A stretch of DNA of 64,000 bases, from positions 481,010 through 545,009 of the forward strand of contig NZ_CM001376.1 in NCBI RefSeq assembly GCF_000237805.1, given 5' to 3'. Both the position numbers and the translations under genes were made by a program. Below, in pieces: positions 42,198 through 49,340 of the stretch (positions are counted from its first letter, which is position 1; each line of letters starts with the position of its first letter). Under the pieces are notes generated by a model. It did not search any database. It worked only from the letters and a program-made list of their open reading frames with translations, and had not been told where the DNA came from. This DNA comes from Jonquetella anthropi DSM 22815 (GTDB lineage: Bacteria > Synergistota > Synergistia > Synergistales > Dethiosulfovibrionaceae).

Positions 42198-43196
42198 GTG
42201 AGAAGGAGACATGCTGTATTGGCGGGGCTTTTTGCTGGTGCCCTGTGCGCGTCCTGCGCTATGGCGGCTCAGGAGATTAACGCGTACTCCATTATGCCGG
42301 AGATGTACGCGGCTCCTGTGACGGCAGAATTCACCCGGTTGACTGGTATTAAGGTCAACTTCATGCGGTTCTCTGCCGGCGAGGCTCTGGCTCGGCTGGT
42401 GGCGGAGAAGGACAACCCGCAGGTTGATGTGCTGATCGGCGGCCCGGCGGACACCTACGAGGCCGGTATGGAGAAGGGCGTGTTCGCGTCCTACGTTTCC
42501 CCGTCGGCCGAGACGATCCCGGCGGATCTGAAGGATCCGAAGGGATTCTGGACTGGGATCGGGATTATCCCGCTCTGCTTCCTGACGAACACCGATTTTC
42601 TGGCTTCCCACAACCTGAAGGCTCCTGCGTCTTGGGCTGACCTGCTGAACCCGGCCTACGAGAAGGGGCTCCAGATGGCAGACGCCCGCACGTCCGGCAC
42701 GGCGACGGAGCGGATTTACTCGCTGGTGAAGGTGATGGGCGAGGACGAGGCGTTCGCCTATCAGAAGAAGCTGAACGACAACGTGCAGATGTACACGAAG
42801 AGTGGTGCCGGCGGCGCGATGCCCGTTGCGACTGGACAGGCTGCAGCTGGTATTTTCTACATCTGCGACGCGCTGCAGATTCAGCAGCAGGGGTATCCTG
42901 TAGAGATCACCTACCCGTCCGACGGCGTGACCTACGGCATCGAGGCGGTTGGCATTGTGGCGAACTGCGCTCATCCGGATCTGGCCAAAAAGTTTGTCGA
43001 CTGGATGACCAGCGTGAACTACGCCCAGTTCATCGTCGAGAACAAGATCAACTACGTGCCGACCCAGCCGAGCGTCAAGACGGAGAACCCGCTGCTTGAC
43101 CTGTCAAAGATCAATCTTCAGAAGGTGCCGACCGAATGGAAGGGCGCCAACCGCGACCGGCTTGTGGAGCGGTGGGTGAACGAGGTCATCAAGTAG
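42198..43196 (+). CDS. ABC transporter substrate-binding protein, ferric-iron (FutA/AfuA-like) type
   Basis: This 332-residue secreted binding protein has a signal peptide ending near SCAMAA. The fold-typical pieces are INAYSIMPE, FTRLTGIKVNF and a late INYVPTQPSV. GTG 42198 was chosen over ATG 42189 because GAGGAG abuts the latter but is 9-10 bases from the former. The two-domain permease and Fbp/Pot-type ATPase that follow fit ferric iron, but polyamine-like or phosphonate ligands are not excluded. Tyr ligands for iron cannot be assigned confidently. A TATAAT is at 42139-42144. Confidence 0.87.
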   Translation: MRRRHAVLAGLFAGALCASCAMAAQEINAYSIMPEMYAAPVTAEFTRLTGIKVNFMRFSAGEALARLVAEKDNPQVDVLIGGPADTYEAGMEKGVFASYVSPSAETIPADLKDPKGFWTGIGIIPLCFLTNTDFLASHNLKAPASWADLLNPAYEKGLQMADARTSGTATERIYSLVKVMGEDEAFAYQKKLNDNVQMYTKSGAGGAMPVATGQAAAGIFYICDALQIQQQGYPVEITYPSDGVTYGIEAVGIVANCAHPDLAKKFVDWMTSVNYAQFIVENKINYVPTQPSVKTENPLLDLSKINLQKVPTEWKGANRDRLVERWVNEVIK

Positions 43197-43232
43197 AGCC
43201 GGCACCTGCTGCGCTCTAAAAATGCAGATCAC

Positions 43233-43259
43233 GCGCTGCCGGGGTATCCCCGGCAGCGC
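43233..43259 (+). other. Intercistronic stem-loop between binding-protein and permease genes
   Basis: GCGCTGCCGGGG (43233-43244), a TAT loop and CCCCGGCAGCGC (43248-43259) form a 12-bp perfect hairpin without a T tail. Such hairpins commonly protect the upstream binding-protein mRNA and set a high binding-protein to permease ratio. Confidence 0.75.
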
Positions 43260-43280
43260 CATTGAGGATGGTGTGACCTC

Positions 43281-44936
43281 TTGAAGGGAAGTCCGGTCAA
43301 GCTCGATTCTGCCGCTAAGGCGGTCGTCACTGCTCTGTGGCTGTCGCTGGGCGTTTTTGTGGTGTTCCCGTTCGTCCGCCTTCTGTGGATAACGTTCACC
43401 GTCGATGGCGCTCCCAGTCTGGGGACGCTGATTCCCGTCGCGACGAACTGGTACAACCAACTGGCGTTCCGCAACAGTCTTCTGCTCGGCTTGGCCGTGG
43501 CAACCTGCGGAACTGCGCTCGGGTTCCTCTTCGCCTATGGGGTGACCCGCCTGCACCTGTCAAAGCCCTTTATCTGGATTATTAACGCGGTAGTCATGCT
43601 ACCGCTCATCTCGCCTCCCTTTACTAGCAGCATCGCCCTGACCCTGTCGCTTGGGCCGAACGGGACGCTGCTCAAGCTGTTCGGTCTGAAGTCCATCGGG
43701 TTCTACGGGTTCAGCGGGACGTTCATTTCCGAGACGCTGACGTATTTCCCGATAGCCTATATGACATTGGCGACGGTTCTTTCCCGTCTGGATCCCAACT
43801 TGGAGGACGCGGCCTATTCCATGGGGGCGTCCCCTTGGAGGACGTTTCGGACCGTCACGTTGCCTCTGTCGCTTCCGGGGGTAGCGAACTCGTTTTTGTT
43901 GCTGTTTGCCGCGTCGCTGGCCGACTTTGCGACGCCGCTCGTCTTGGCTGGCCACTCGTTCCCGGTTCTACCGACTCAGGCGTACCTTCAGATCACCGGG
44001 CTGTACGACTTAAAGGGCGGAGCGGCCCTGTCGTTCATGCTGTTGGCTCCGGCTCTGGCCGTGTACGCTCTCCAGCACTTGTGGCTGGAGAAGAAGAGCT
44101 TTGTGACGATCAGCGGCAAATCCGGCGGCCGGTCGAGCGTCAAGGGGCCTGGGCCTGCTGCCCGGACTGCCATGATGGGCGTGATGGACCTCGTTCTGGC
44201 GTTTGTGCTGTACCTGTACGGGCTGATTCTCTGGGGCTCGGTGGTGAAGGTCTGGGGCGTTAACCCGACGCCGACGCTTCAAAACTACGCGTACGTGTTC
44301 TCGTTCGGCCGGAAGGCGATTATGGACACGCTGCTCGTGGCGCTGATCGCGACGCCTTTGGGCGGCCTGCTGGCCGTGTTTGTGGGCACCGCGTCGGCCC
44401 GGTGGAAAATCCGGGGCCGCAAGACGCTGGAAACTGTCTCGCTGCTCAACTACGCCCTGCCGGGGACGGTCGTGGGCATCGCCTACGTGGTGGCGTTCAA
44501 CTCCAAGCCGCTCGTTCTCACCGGGACCATAAGTGTCTTGGTCGCTGCGTACGTGTTTCGGTACGCGTCCGCTGGAATCCGTCAGGTCATCGCGACGATG
44601 CAGCAGATCGACCCGTCAATTGAGGAGGCCTCGGCGAGCCTCGGCGCGGGCAGCGGCCGGACGTTCCGGCTGGTTACCCTTCCGTTGGTCCTGCCGGCCG
44701 TGCTGTCAGGGATGAAGTACCTGTTCATCCACTCCATGACGGCTATCAGCGCGACGATTTTCCTCGTTTCTGTCCGATGGAGCCTGCTGACGACGCGAAT
44801 CCTTGAGTGCATGACCGAACTGCAGTTCGCGCACGCCTGCGCGTTTTCAATCGTCCTGATTCTTATCGTTTTTGTGGCGGGCGGGGTTTTGAATCTCCTG
44901 GCCCGAGCTCTGTACCGCGGGAGAGGAGTGGCATAA
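43281..44936 (+). CDS. ABC transporter permease, fused two-domain (FbpB-like)
   Basis: This 551-residue membrane protein consists of two tandem BPD_transp_1 domains. The two EAA loops read EDAAYSMGASPWRTFRTVTLPL (first half, in pieces) and EEASASLGAGSGRTFRLVTLPL (second half). About 12 membrane segments are expected. This fused layout is typical of ferric iron importers. The start is TTG 43281; the Shine-Dalgarno is poor, suggesting low expression relative to the binding protein. Its stop overlaps the ATPase start (TAATG). Confidence 0.9.
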   Translation: MKGSPVKLDSAAKAVVTALWLSLGVFVVFPFVRLLWITFTVDGAPSLGTLIPVATNWYNQLAFRNSLLLGLAVATCGTALGFLFAYGVTRLHLSKPFIWIINAVVMLPLISPPFTSSIALTLSLGPNGTLLKLFGLKSIGFYGFSGTFISETLTYFPIAYMTLATVLSRLDPNLEDAAYSMGASPWRTFRTVTLPLSLPGVANSFLLLFAASLADFATPLVLAGHSFPVLPTQAYLQITGLYDLKGGAALSFMLLAPALAVYALQHLWLEKKSFVTISGKSGGRSSVKGPGPAARTAMMGVMDLVLAFVLYLYGLILWGSVVKVWGVNPTPTLQNYAYVFSFGRKAIMDTLLVALIATPLGGLLAVFVGTASARWKIRGRKTLETVSLLNYALPGTVVGIAYVVAFNSKPLVLTGTISVLVAAYVFRYASAGIRQVIATMQQIDPSIEEASASLGAGSGRTFRLVTLPLVLPAVLSGMKYLFIHSMTAISATIFLVSVRWSLLTTRILECMTELQFAHACAFSIVLILIVFVAGGVLNLLARALYRGRGVA

Positions 44937-46033
44937 TGGCGCTGTCGCTGAAATTGTCCGAGCTGAGCAAAACTTACACCAAGGACGGCCAAAAGTTTGC
45001 CGCCGTTGACGGCGTGAACTTGGAAGTGGGGCAGGGCGAGTTCCTCACGTTTCTTGGTCCGTCCGGCTGCGGGAAAACGACGACCCTGCGGATGATCGCC
45101 GGTTTCGAGACGCCCAGCTCGGGAAAGATCGTCATCGGTGGCAGCGACGTGACCGATTTGCCGCCCAACCAGAGAAACGTGGGGTTCGTGTTCCAGAACT
45201 ACGCGCTGTTTCCCCACATGACGGTTTTTGACAACGTGGCCTACGGGCTGAGGGTGCGGGGACAAAACGCCGGAACGATCGCTCAGGCAGTTACCGGCGC
45301 TTTGGAGCTTGTCGGACTGCCGGCGGCGGCCAAGCGGTACCCGTCTCAGCTGTCAGGCGGCGAGCAGCAGCGGGTCGCGCTGGCCCGCGTTTTGGTGCTC
45401 AAACCGCAAGTCCTGCTGATGGACGAGCCGCTCTCCAACTTGGACGCCAAACTTCGGCTCCACATGAGGACGGAAATCCGCCGGATTCAGCAGGAACTGT
45501 CGCTGACGTGCCTGTACGTCACTCACGATCAGAAAGAAGCTCTCACCATGTCCGACCGGATCATGGTGATGAACCGGGGGCACGTCGAACAGCTCGGCTC
45601 GCCGATGGATCTGTACGCCGATCCGGCCAGCCTGTTTGTGGCCGATTTTATCGGTCAGGCGAACCTGCTGAAGGGCCGGTTGGCCCAGATCAACGGCGAG
45701 TTCGGAACAGTCGATCTGGGAAATTCCGTTGGCCGCGCGGTCGCCCGTTTAGTTCGAGGGCGTCAGATGCAGGAGGGACAGTCGGTCGTGCTGGTGGTTC
45801 GGCCGGAAAATATTTCCCTTGAAGGGGACGAATCGGACGGCTCTCTCTCGTTTCGGGTTGACCGCCGCCTGTTTGAAGGGGATCGGATCAACTATTCCGG
45901 CTGTCTGGGGGACGGCCGGCCGGTTGACTCCTCCGTTCCCTTTCTCGTTGGCACTCGCCTCATAGAACCTGGCGAGATGGTACGCGCGTCGTTTGACCGC
46001 CGGGGGGCGGTCGTCGTTCCAGACGAAAAGTAA
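44936..46033 (+). CDS. ABC transporter ATPase (Fbp/Pot type)
   Basis: This 365-residue ATPase has Walker A GPSGCGKTT, signature LSGGEQQR, Walker B LLMDEPLSNLD and H-loop VTHDQKEA. A C-terminal TOBE regulatory domain (about residues 240-360) contains VVRPENISL. ATG 44936 has GAGAGGAG 7-9 bases upstream. It energises the fused permease. Confidence 0.94.
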   Translation: MALSLKLSELSKTYTKDGQKFAAVDGVNLEVGQGEFLTFLGPSGCGKTTTLRMIAGFETPSSGKIVIGGSDVTDLPPNQRNVGFVFQNYALFPHMTVFDNVAYGLRVRGQNAGTIAQAVTGALELVGLPAAAKRYPSQLSGGEQQRVALARVLVLKPQVLLMDEPLSNLDAKLRLHMRTEIRRIQQELSLTCLYVTHDQKEALTMSDRIMVMNRGHVEQLGSPMDLYADPASLFVADFIGQANLLKGRLAQINGEFGTVDLGNSVGRAVARLVRGRQMQEGQSVVLVVRPENISLEGDESDGSLSFRVDRRLFEGDRINYSGCLGDGRPVDSSVPFLVGTRLIEPGEMVRASFDRRGAVVVPDEK

Positions 46034-46074
46034 ATGACGGCATGAGGGGCGCTATTTGGAGGGGAAGAGAGAAG

Positions 46075-46272
46075 ATGCAGGAGCGATACATCACCATATC
46101 AGTTCGTCTTGAAGAATCACTGGTCGCTCACCTTGATCAGCTGGCGAGAAATTCGGGAAGCACCAGATCCGCGTTCATGCGGCGAATTTTGGCCGAGCAC
46201 GTGGACTCTCTGGACGAAAGCGCGTTCAAACCCCGGGCAAGCCGCTACCTGCTCGGCGAAAACGGCCAGTAA
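46075..46272 (+). CDS. Small ribbon-helix-helix (CopG/Arc-like) protein
   Basis: This 65-residue protein has an N-terminal beta strand YITISVRLEESL followed by two helices, with the turn containing SGSTRSAFMRR, as in ribbon-helix-helix DNA-binding proteins. ATG 46075 has GGAGGGG about 10 bases upstream. It closes the iron-type ABC operon, 41 bases after the ATPase, and could be a local regulator. It has no toxin partner next to it. Confidence 0.75.
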   Translation: MQERYITISVRLEESLVAHLDQLARNSGSTRSAFMRRILAEHVDSLDESAFKPRASRYLLGENGQ

Positions 46273-46276
46273 AATA

Positions 46277-46307
46277 AAGCGCCCTGCAGTTTTCTGCAGG
46301 GCGCTTA
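46277..46307. terminator. Bidirectional terminator between convergent transcripts
   Basis: A 13-bp perfect stem AAGCGCCCTGCAG/CTGCAGGGCGCTT has a TTTT loop. The minus-strand tail TTTATTTTA is the stronger one and would end thiT. Confidence 0.85.
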
Positions 46308-46317
46308 CTTTGTAGGA

Positions 46318-46839
46318 TCAGAAGCGTTTGAGTCTGGGCAGAAGAATGGCAGTGATGACTATGCCGATGATCGCGTTCGGAACCATATACGTGGCGTTGT
46401 AGATCAGCGAGTAGACCCACGGATTCTGTCCGGCCGGCGCGTATTGGCCGAAGAACACCGCGCCGCTGATGACGCTGCAGAGCAGCCGTCCGGCACTGCC
46501 CAGAACGACGCCGGCAGCTCCAGCCGGTCCAACGTCTTTCAGAAGCCCGGCCAGCCCGATGGCGCCGTAGGCGATCGGGTAATCGAGAGCGGCCTGTACC
46601 GGCGTGAGGACGTAGCCACCAAGAAGGAGCCGGAGCAGTCCGGCGACCAGCCCGGTGCCGATGCCGTACTTGGCGCCGTGGCGCAGGGCGAAGATGAGCA
46701 GAGGCACGTCGCCAAGGGTAATCGAGCCTCCCTGCGGCATCTTCCAGATCTTCCACTCCGACAGAAGGACCGTCAGCGCGACGACCAGCGCCCCTTCGAC
46801 CAACACGCGGGTCTTTCCCATTGAGCGATTCTGTTCCAT
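46318..46839 (-). CDS. thiT: Thiamine-specific ECF transporter S component
   Basis: This 173-residue protein has about six membrane segments and the ThiT-type motif MPQGGSITLGDVPLL. S components bind vitamin and dock to the shared EcfAAT module, which is not in this window. The TPP riboswitch directly upstream identifies the ligand as thiamine with good confidence. AGGGAGGG lies about 8-10 bases upstream of ATG 46839. Confidence 0.93.
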   Translation of the reverse strand: MEQNRSMGKTRVLVEGALVVALTVLLSEWKIWKMPQGGSITLGDVPLLIFALRHGAKYGIGTGLVAGLLRLLLGGYVLTPVQAALDYPIAYGAIGLAGLLKDVGPAGAAGVVLGSAGRLLCSVISGAVFFGQYAPAGQNPWVYSLIYNATYMVPNAIIGIVITAILLPRLKRF

Positions 46840-46929
46840 TAAAAAAGCCCTCCCTGTTTCGCTCTGACTTGAGCGAGATGACCGGGCGGGCGCGGGCGGT
46901 GCGTATGACCGACGACGAGTCGTCGGGAG

Positions 46930-47020
46930 GCCCTTCCCTGCGCCGGCATGATCCGGATCAGGTTCCGGGGTCGAGCTCTTCCGAGCTCCTCTCAGCCGGC
47001 GGCTGCCGACTCCCCCAGTT
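46930..47020 (-). promoter_or_regulatory. TPP riboswitch controlling thiT
   Basis: On the minus strand the Thi-box cores are present: CTGAGAGGA, then GAACCTGATCCGGATCATGCC, then a closing GCGCAGGGA. The P1 helix uses GGGAGTCGGC-type sequence near 47017. Downstream, GCCCGCCC can pair with GGGAGGGC, which carries the thiT Shine-Dalgarno and is followed by TTTTTT, so ligand binding could close transcription, translation or both. Confidence 0.95.
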
Positions 47021-47030
47021 CCACGGATCT

Positions 47031-47059
47031 TTTGTACCCCTAAGTAGGGAACTTGTCAA
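47031..47059 (-). promoter_or_regulatory. Promoter of the TPP riboswitch-thiT transcript
   Basis: TTGACA (47059-47054), a 17-base spacer and TACAAA (47036-47031) on the minus strand place the start point just before the aptamer. Confidence 0.75.
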
Positions 47060-47191
47060 TGCCACAGTTCTGCGAGACCAGTTATAATATCTCTGCATTC
47101 TGCTCTGGTCGGAATTCTTGCAAATGCCGCACTGACGGCTGCAGAGCGGATGAAGATGGGACGAGAAATGACCTGCGGGAGGTGAGACGGG

Positions 47192-48208
47192 ATGAAACGA
47201 TTGCCGTTCGCCGCTGCAATCCTGTGCGTTCTGCTGTGCTTCGTTAACGTCCGGACGCTGCGCGCCGACCCGCTCGAAGAAGCTGTAGAGTCGTATCGAA
47301 ACAACTCGGGGCTGCTGTGCGACCGACAGGCTGGAGAGATGTTTACGAGGACGCTCGCGCTGGACATGATCTATCAGGCCCAGTGCGGCCGCCGGGAGGC
47401 CTACGAGAAGCTTGAAAAGTTTTTGCTGGGAGCCTTTCGGTCCCCACTTGGGCTGGTCTATCACAGTCTGGATAAGGCCTTCCAGCCCATGGGCCAGGAA
47501 AGCTGGCTGGCCGACAATATGACGGCCTGCCGGGCCTTGGCCGAAGGCTACGGCCGGTGGGGCGGCCAGGAGCGAAAAGCGGCTACGCTGTCGATTGGGC
47601 GTTCCGTGCTCAAGTACCTGAGGCACCGGGGAAAGTTTGCCCAGTCGGTGTCGTGGCGCGACCCAATATGGGGCGTTCACCTGATCGACCGGGGCGCGGA
47701 GGCGCCGCTGTTCCTGCTGGACGTGGCGGTGATGGATCGGCTGTCCCGGTGGGACGAGGCGTGGAAACAGCAGGCCCAGAAATCGCTGGGCGAGCTTGCG
47801 GCCGGCTGTGTCGTCCCGTGGCAGGACGAAAAAACCCCACAGAACGGCAGGGAATACCTGCTCCCGTTGGTCTACCTGACGGAGATGGGGTTCCTTCCCC
47901 TTCGGGGACTGGAAGAATTTCGGCTTCGGCTGAGGGAGTGGCCGTATGCCCTCGTCGAAGGGGCAGAACCGTCGGTCGGGATCGGGGCGCTGTGTGCGGT
48001 GCTGTACTGTATGGCCGGTAGCGAACAGCAGGCCGGCGCGTTGCTCGACGCGATGACGAGACGTTTCTCGTCCGGCCGGGTCACCTCGGGGCTTCTGGCC
48101 GGAGCAGGGCAGAAGCCGTCGCTGGACGACAACCTGCTGTTTTTGATCGCCCGGGCACAGGTGCAGACAAGGAGCCGCCGAGGGGGAAACGCCGCGTCGG
48201 GCCAGTGA
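47192..48208 (+). CDS. Secreted protein of unknown function
   Basis: This 338-residue protein has a signal peptide (KRLPFAAAILCVLLCFVNVRTLRA). The mature part is predicted mostly helical, with repeated aromatic and Leu-rich helices (for example EAYEKLEKFLLGAF and NREYLLPLVYLTEMGFLPLRG-like stretches). This recalls all-alpha toroid folds, but I cannot name a family. GGGAGGTGAG precedes ATG 47192. It has a TATAAT at 47083-47088 without a clear -35. The genes on either side give no hint of function. Confidence 0.7.
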   Translation: MKRLPFAAAILCVLLCFVNVRTLRADPLEEAVESYRNNSGLLCDRQAGEMFTRTLALDMIYQAQCGRREAYEKLEKFLLGAFRSPLGLVYHSLDKAFQPMGQESWLADNMTACRALAEGYGRWGGQERKAATLSIGRSVLKYLRHRGKFAQSVSWRDPIWGVHLIDRGAEAPLFLLDVAVMDRLSRWDEAWKQQAQKSLGELAAGCVVPWQDEKTPQNGREYLLPLVYLTEMGFLPLRGLEEFRLRLREWPYALVEGAEPSVGIGALCAVLYCMAGSEQQAGALLDAMTRRFSSGRVTSGLLAGAGQKPSLDDNLLFLIARAQVQTRSRRGGNAASGQ

Positions 48209-48290
48209 TACAGAAAAATTTTGGGGCAAATGCCGGAGAGCCAGTGCAGCGCTTTTCGGCAGATGATGAAGAGAACTGGGGGCATAGAAA

Positions 48291-48731
48291 ATGAAAGTAT
48301 CGACACGCGCACACTACGGCCTGCGGGCTATGGTGACGATTGCGCAGATGGAAAAGAGCGGGATCGTTCCTGTCTCCGTGATGGATATCGCTCAGCGGGA
48401 GGAGCTGTCGGACACGTACCTTGAACAGCTTGTGTCCAAGCTTCGCCGGGCCGGGCTGCTTCGCAGCTATCGGGGGGCCAACGGAGGGTACGAGCTGGCG
48501 AAAGATCCGTCGGAGATCACCATACTGGAAATAGTCCAAGCGTCGGGGGAAAAACTGGAGTTCCCGGAGTGCGCGTTCAACGAGAAAGGGTGCGAACTGG
48601 CGAGACAGAGAGGAAGCGTCTGCCCGTCAGCGTTTTTCTGGCGAAAGCTCAGCTCGGCCGTCTTGGAGCTGTCCCGGAGCATGACGCTGGAAGACCTGCT
48701 TTCCCAGTCGTCAAAAAGTCTCATGCTGTGA
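48291..48731 (+). CDS. Rrf2-family transcriptional regulator
   Basis: This 146-residue protein has a winged helix starting MKVSTRAHYGLRAMV and the recognition portion YLEQLVSKLRRAGLL, followed by GANGGYEL. Three Cys (in PECAF, KGCEL and GSVCP) are placed as in iron-sulfur or redox-sensing members such as IscR and CymR. No iscS or cysteine gene is adjacent. GGGGGC lies about 8 bases upstream of the ATG. Confidence 0.9.
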   Translation: MKVSTRAHYGLRAMVTIAQMEKSGIVPVSVMDIAQREELSDTYLEQLVSKLRRAGLLRSYRGANGGYELAKDPSEITILEIVQASGEKLEFPECAFNEKGCELARQRGSVCPSAFFWRKLSSAVLELSRSMTLEDLLSQSSKSLML

Positions 48732-48845
48732 CGGGACGGGTGTTTTCAGCGGTTTTGGGAAGGAAAAACTGTCTCTTTAAGCTGTTTTCAGGCGGGTCAT
48801 TCATATTTGATTCACAAAAGCTGATGAATAAAGGGCTGAGGGGTA

Positions 48846-48873
48846 TTGAACTTCCGAAAACCTGTGATATACT
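48846..48873 (+). promoter_or_regulatory. Promoter of the HU gene
   Basis: TTGAAC (48846-48851), 16 bases and an extended -10 TGATATACT (48865-48873) are present. The start point would be near 48880. Confidence 0.8.
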
Positions 48874-48923
48874 CAGCCCATGCAGTACCGCGTATAAAGA
48901 AACTCATTTGGGAGGTGTCAGGT

Positions 48924-49259
48924 GTGACGAAAACAGAACTGGTTGAGTTTGTCAGGGAGAACGCACAGCTGAAGAGGAGCGACGCCGTCGCAGCAGTGAA
49001 CGCAGTCGTCGCAGGGATCTCCGGTGCGCTGAGTCAGGGCAGCAAGGTCCAGTTGGTCGGCTTCGGCACCTTCGAGGTTCGCCAGCGCAGCGCCCGTACT
49101 GGCCGTAACCCGCAGGATCCGACAAAGACCGTTCATATCCCGGCGAAGAAGGTTCCCGTATTCAAGGCCGGCAAGCTCCTTCGCAGCGCTGTCGACACGA
49201 AGCCGAGCGCGAAGAGCAGCGCAAAGAGCAAGAGCGGCGCAAAGGGCGGCAAGAAGTAG
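48924..49259 (+). CDS. hup: HU-family DNA-binding protein with basic C-terminal tail
   Basis: This 111-residue nucleoid protein is about 20 residues longer than standard HU. The HU core has the signature GFGTFEVRQRSARTGRNPQ and ends near residue 90. The extra tail is a Ser/Ala/Lys low-complexity segment (KPSAKSSAKSKSGAKGGKK) like a histone H1 or eukaryote-like HU tail. GTG 48924 has GGGAGGTG 7-8 bases upstream. It is monocistronic between its own promoter and terminator. Confidence 0.94.
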   Translation: MTKTELVEFVRENAQLKRSDAVAAVNAVVAGISGALSQGSKVQLVGFGTFEVRQRSARTGRNPQDPTKTVHIPAKKVPVFKAGKLLRSAVDTKPSAKSSAKSKSGAKGGKK

Positions 49260-49273
49260 CCTTTTGAGAAGTT

Positions 49274-49307
49274 CGCGGCCTCGCCAATGTGCGAGGCCGC
49301 GTTTTTT
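49274..49307 (+). terminator. Terminator of the HU gene
   Basis: An 11-bp stem CGCGGCCTCGC/GCGAGGCCGCG with a CAATGT loop is followed by six T residues. Confidence 0.94.
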
Positions 49308-49340
49308 GTCGGTGTCAGCCGAGAGATGGCGGGTGAGAAG

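Noticed and set aside
49287-49340. Upstream start for the acyl-CoA synthetase-like gene
   Set aside because: It would begin inside the HU terminator stem.
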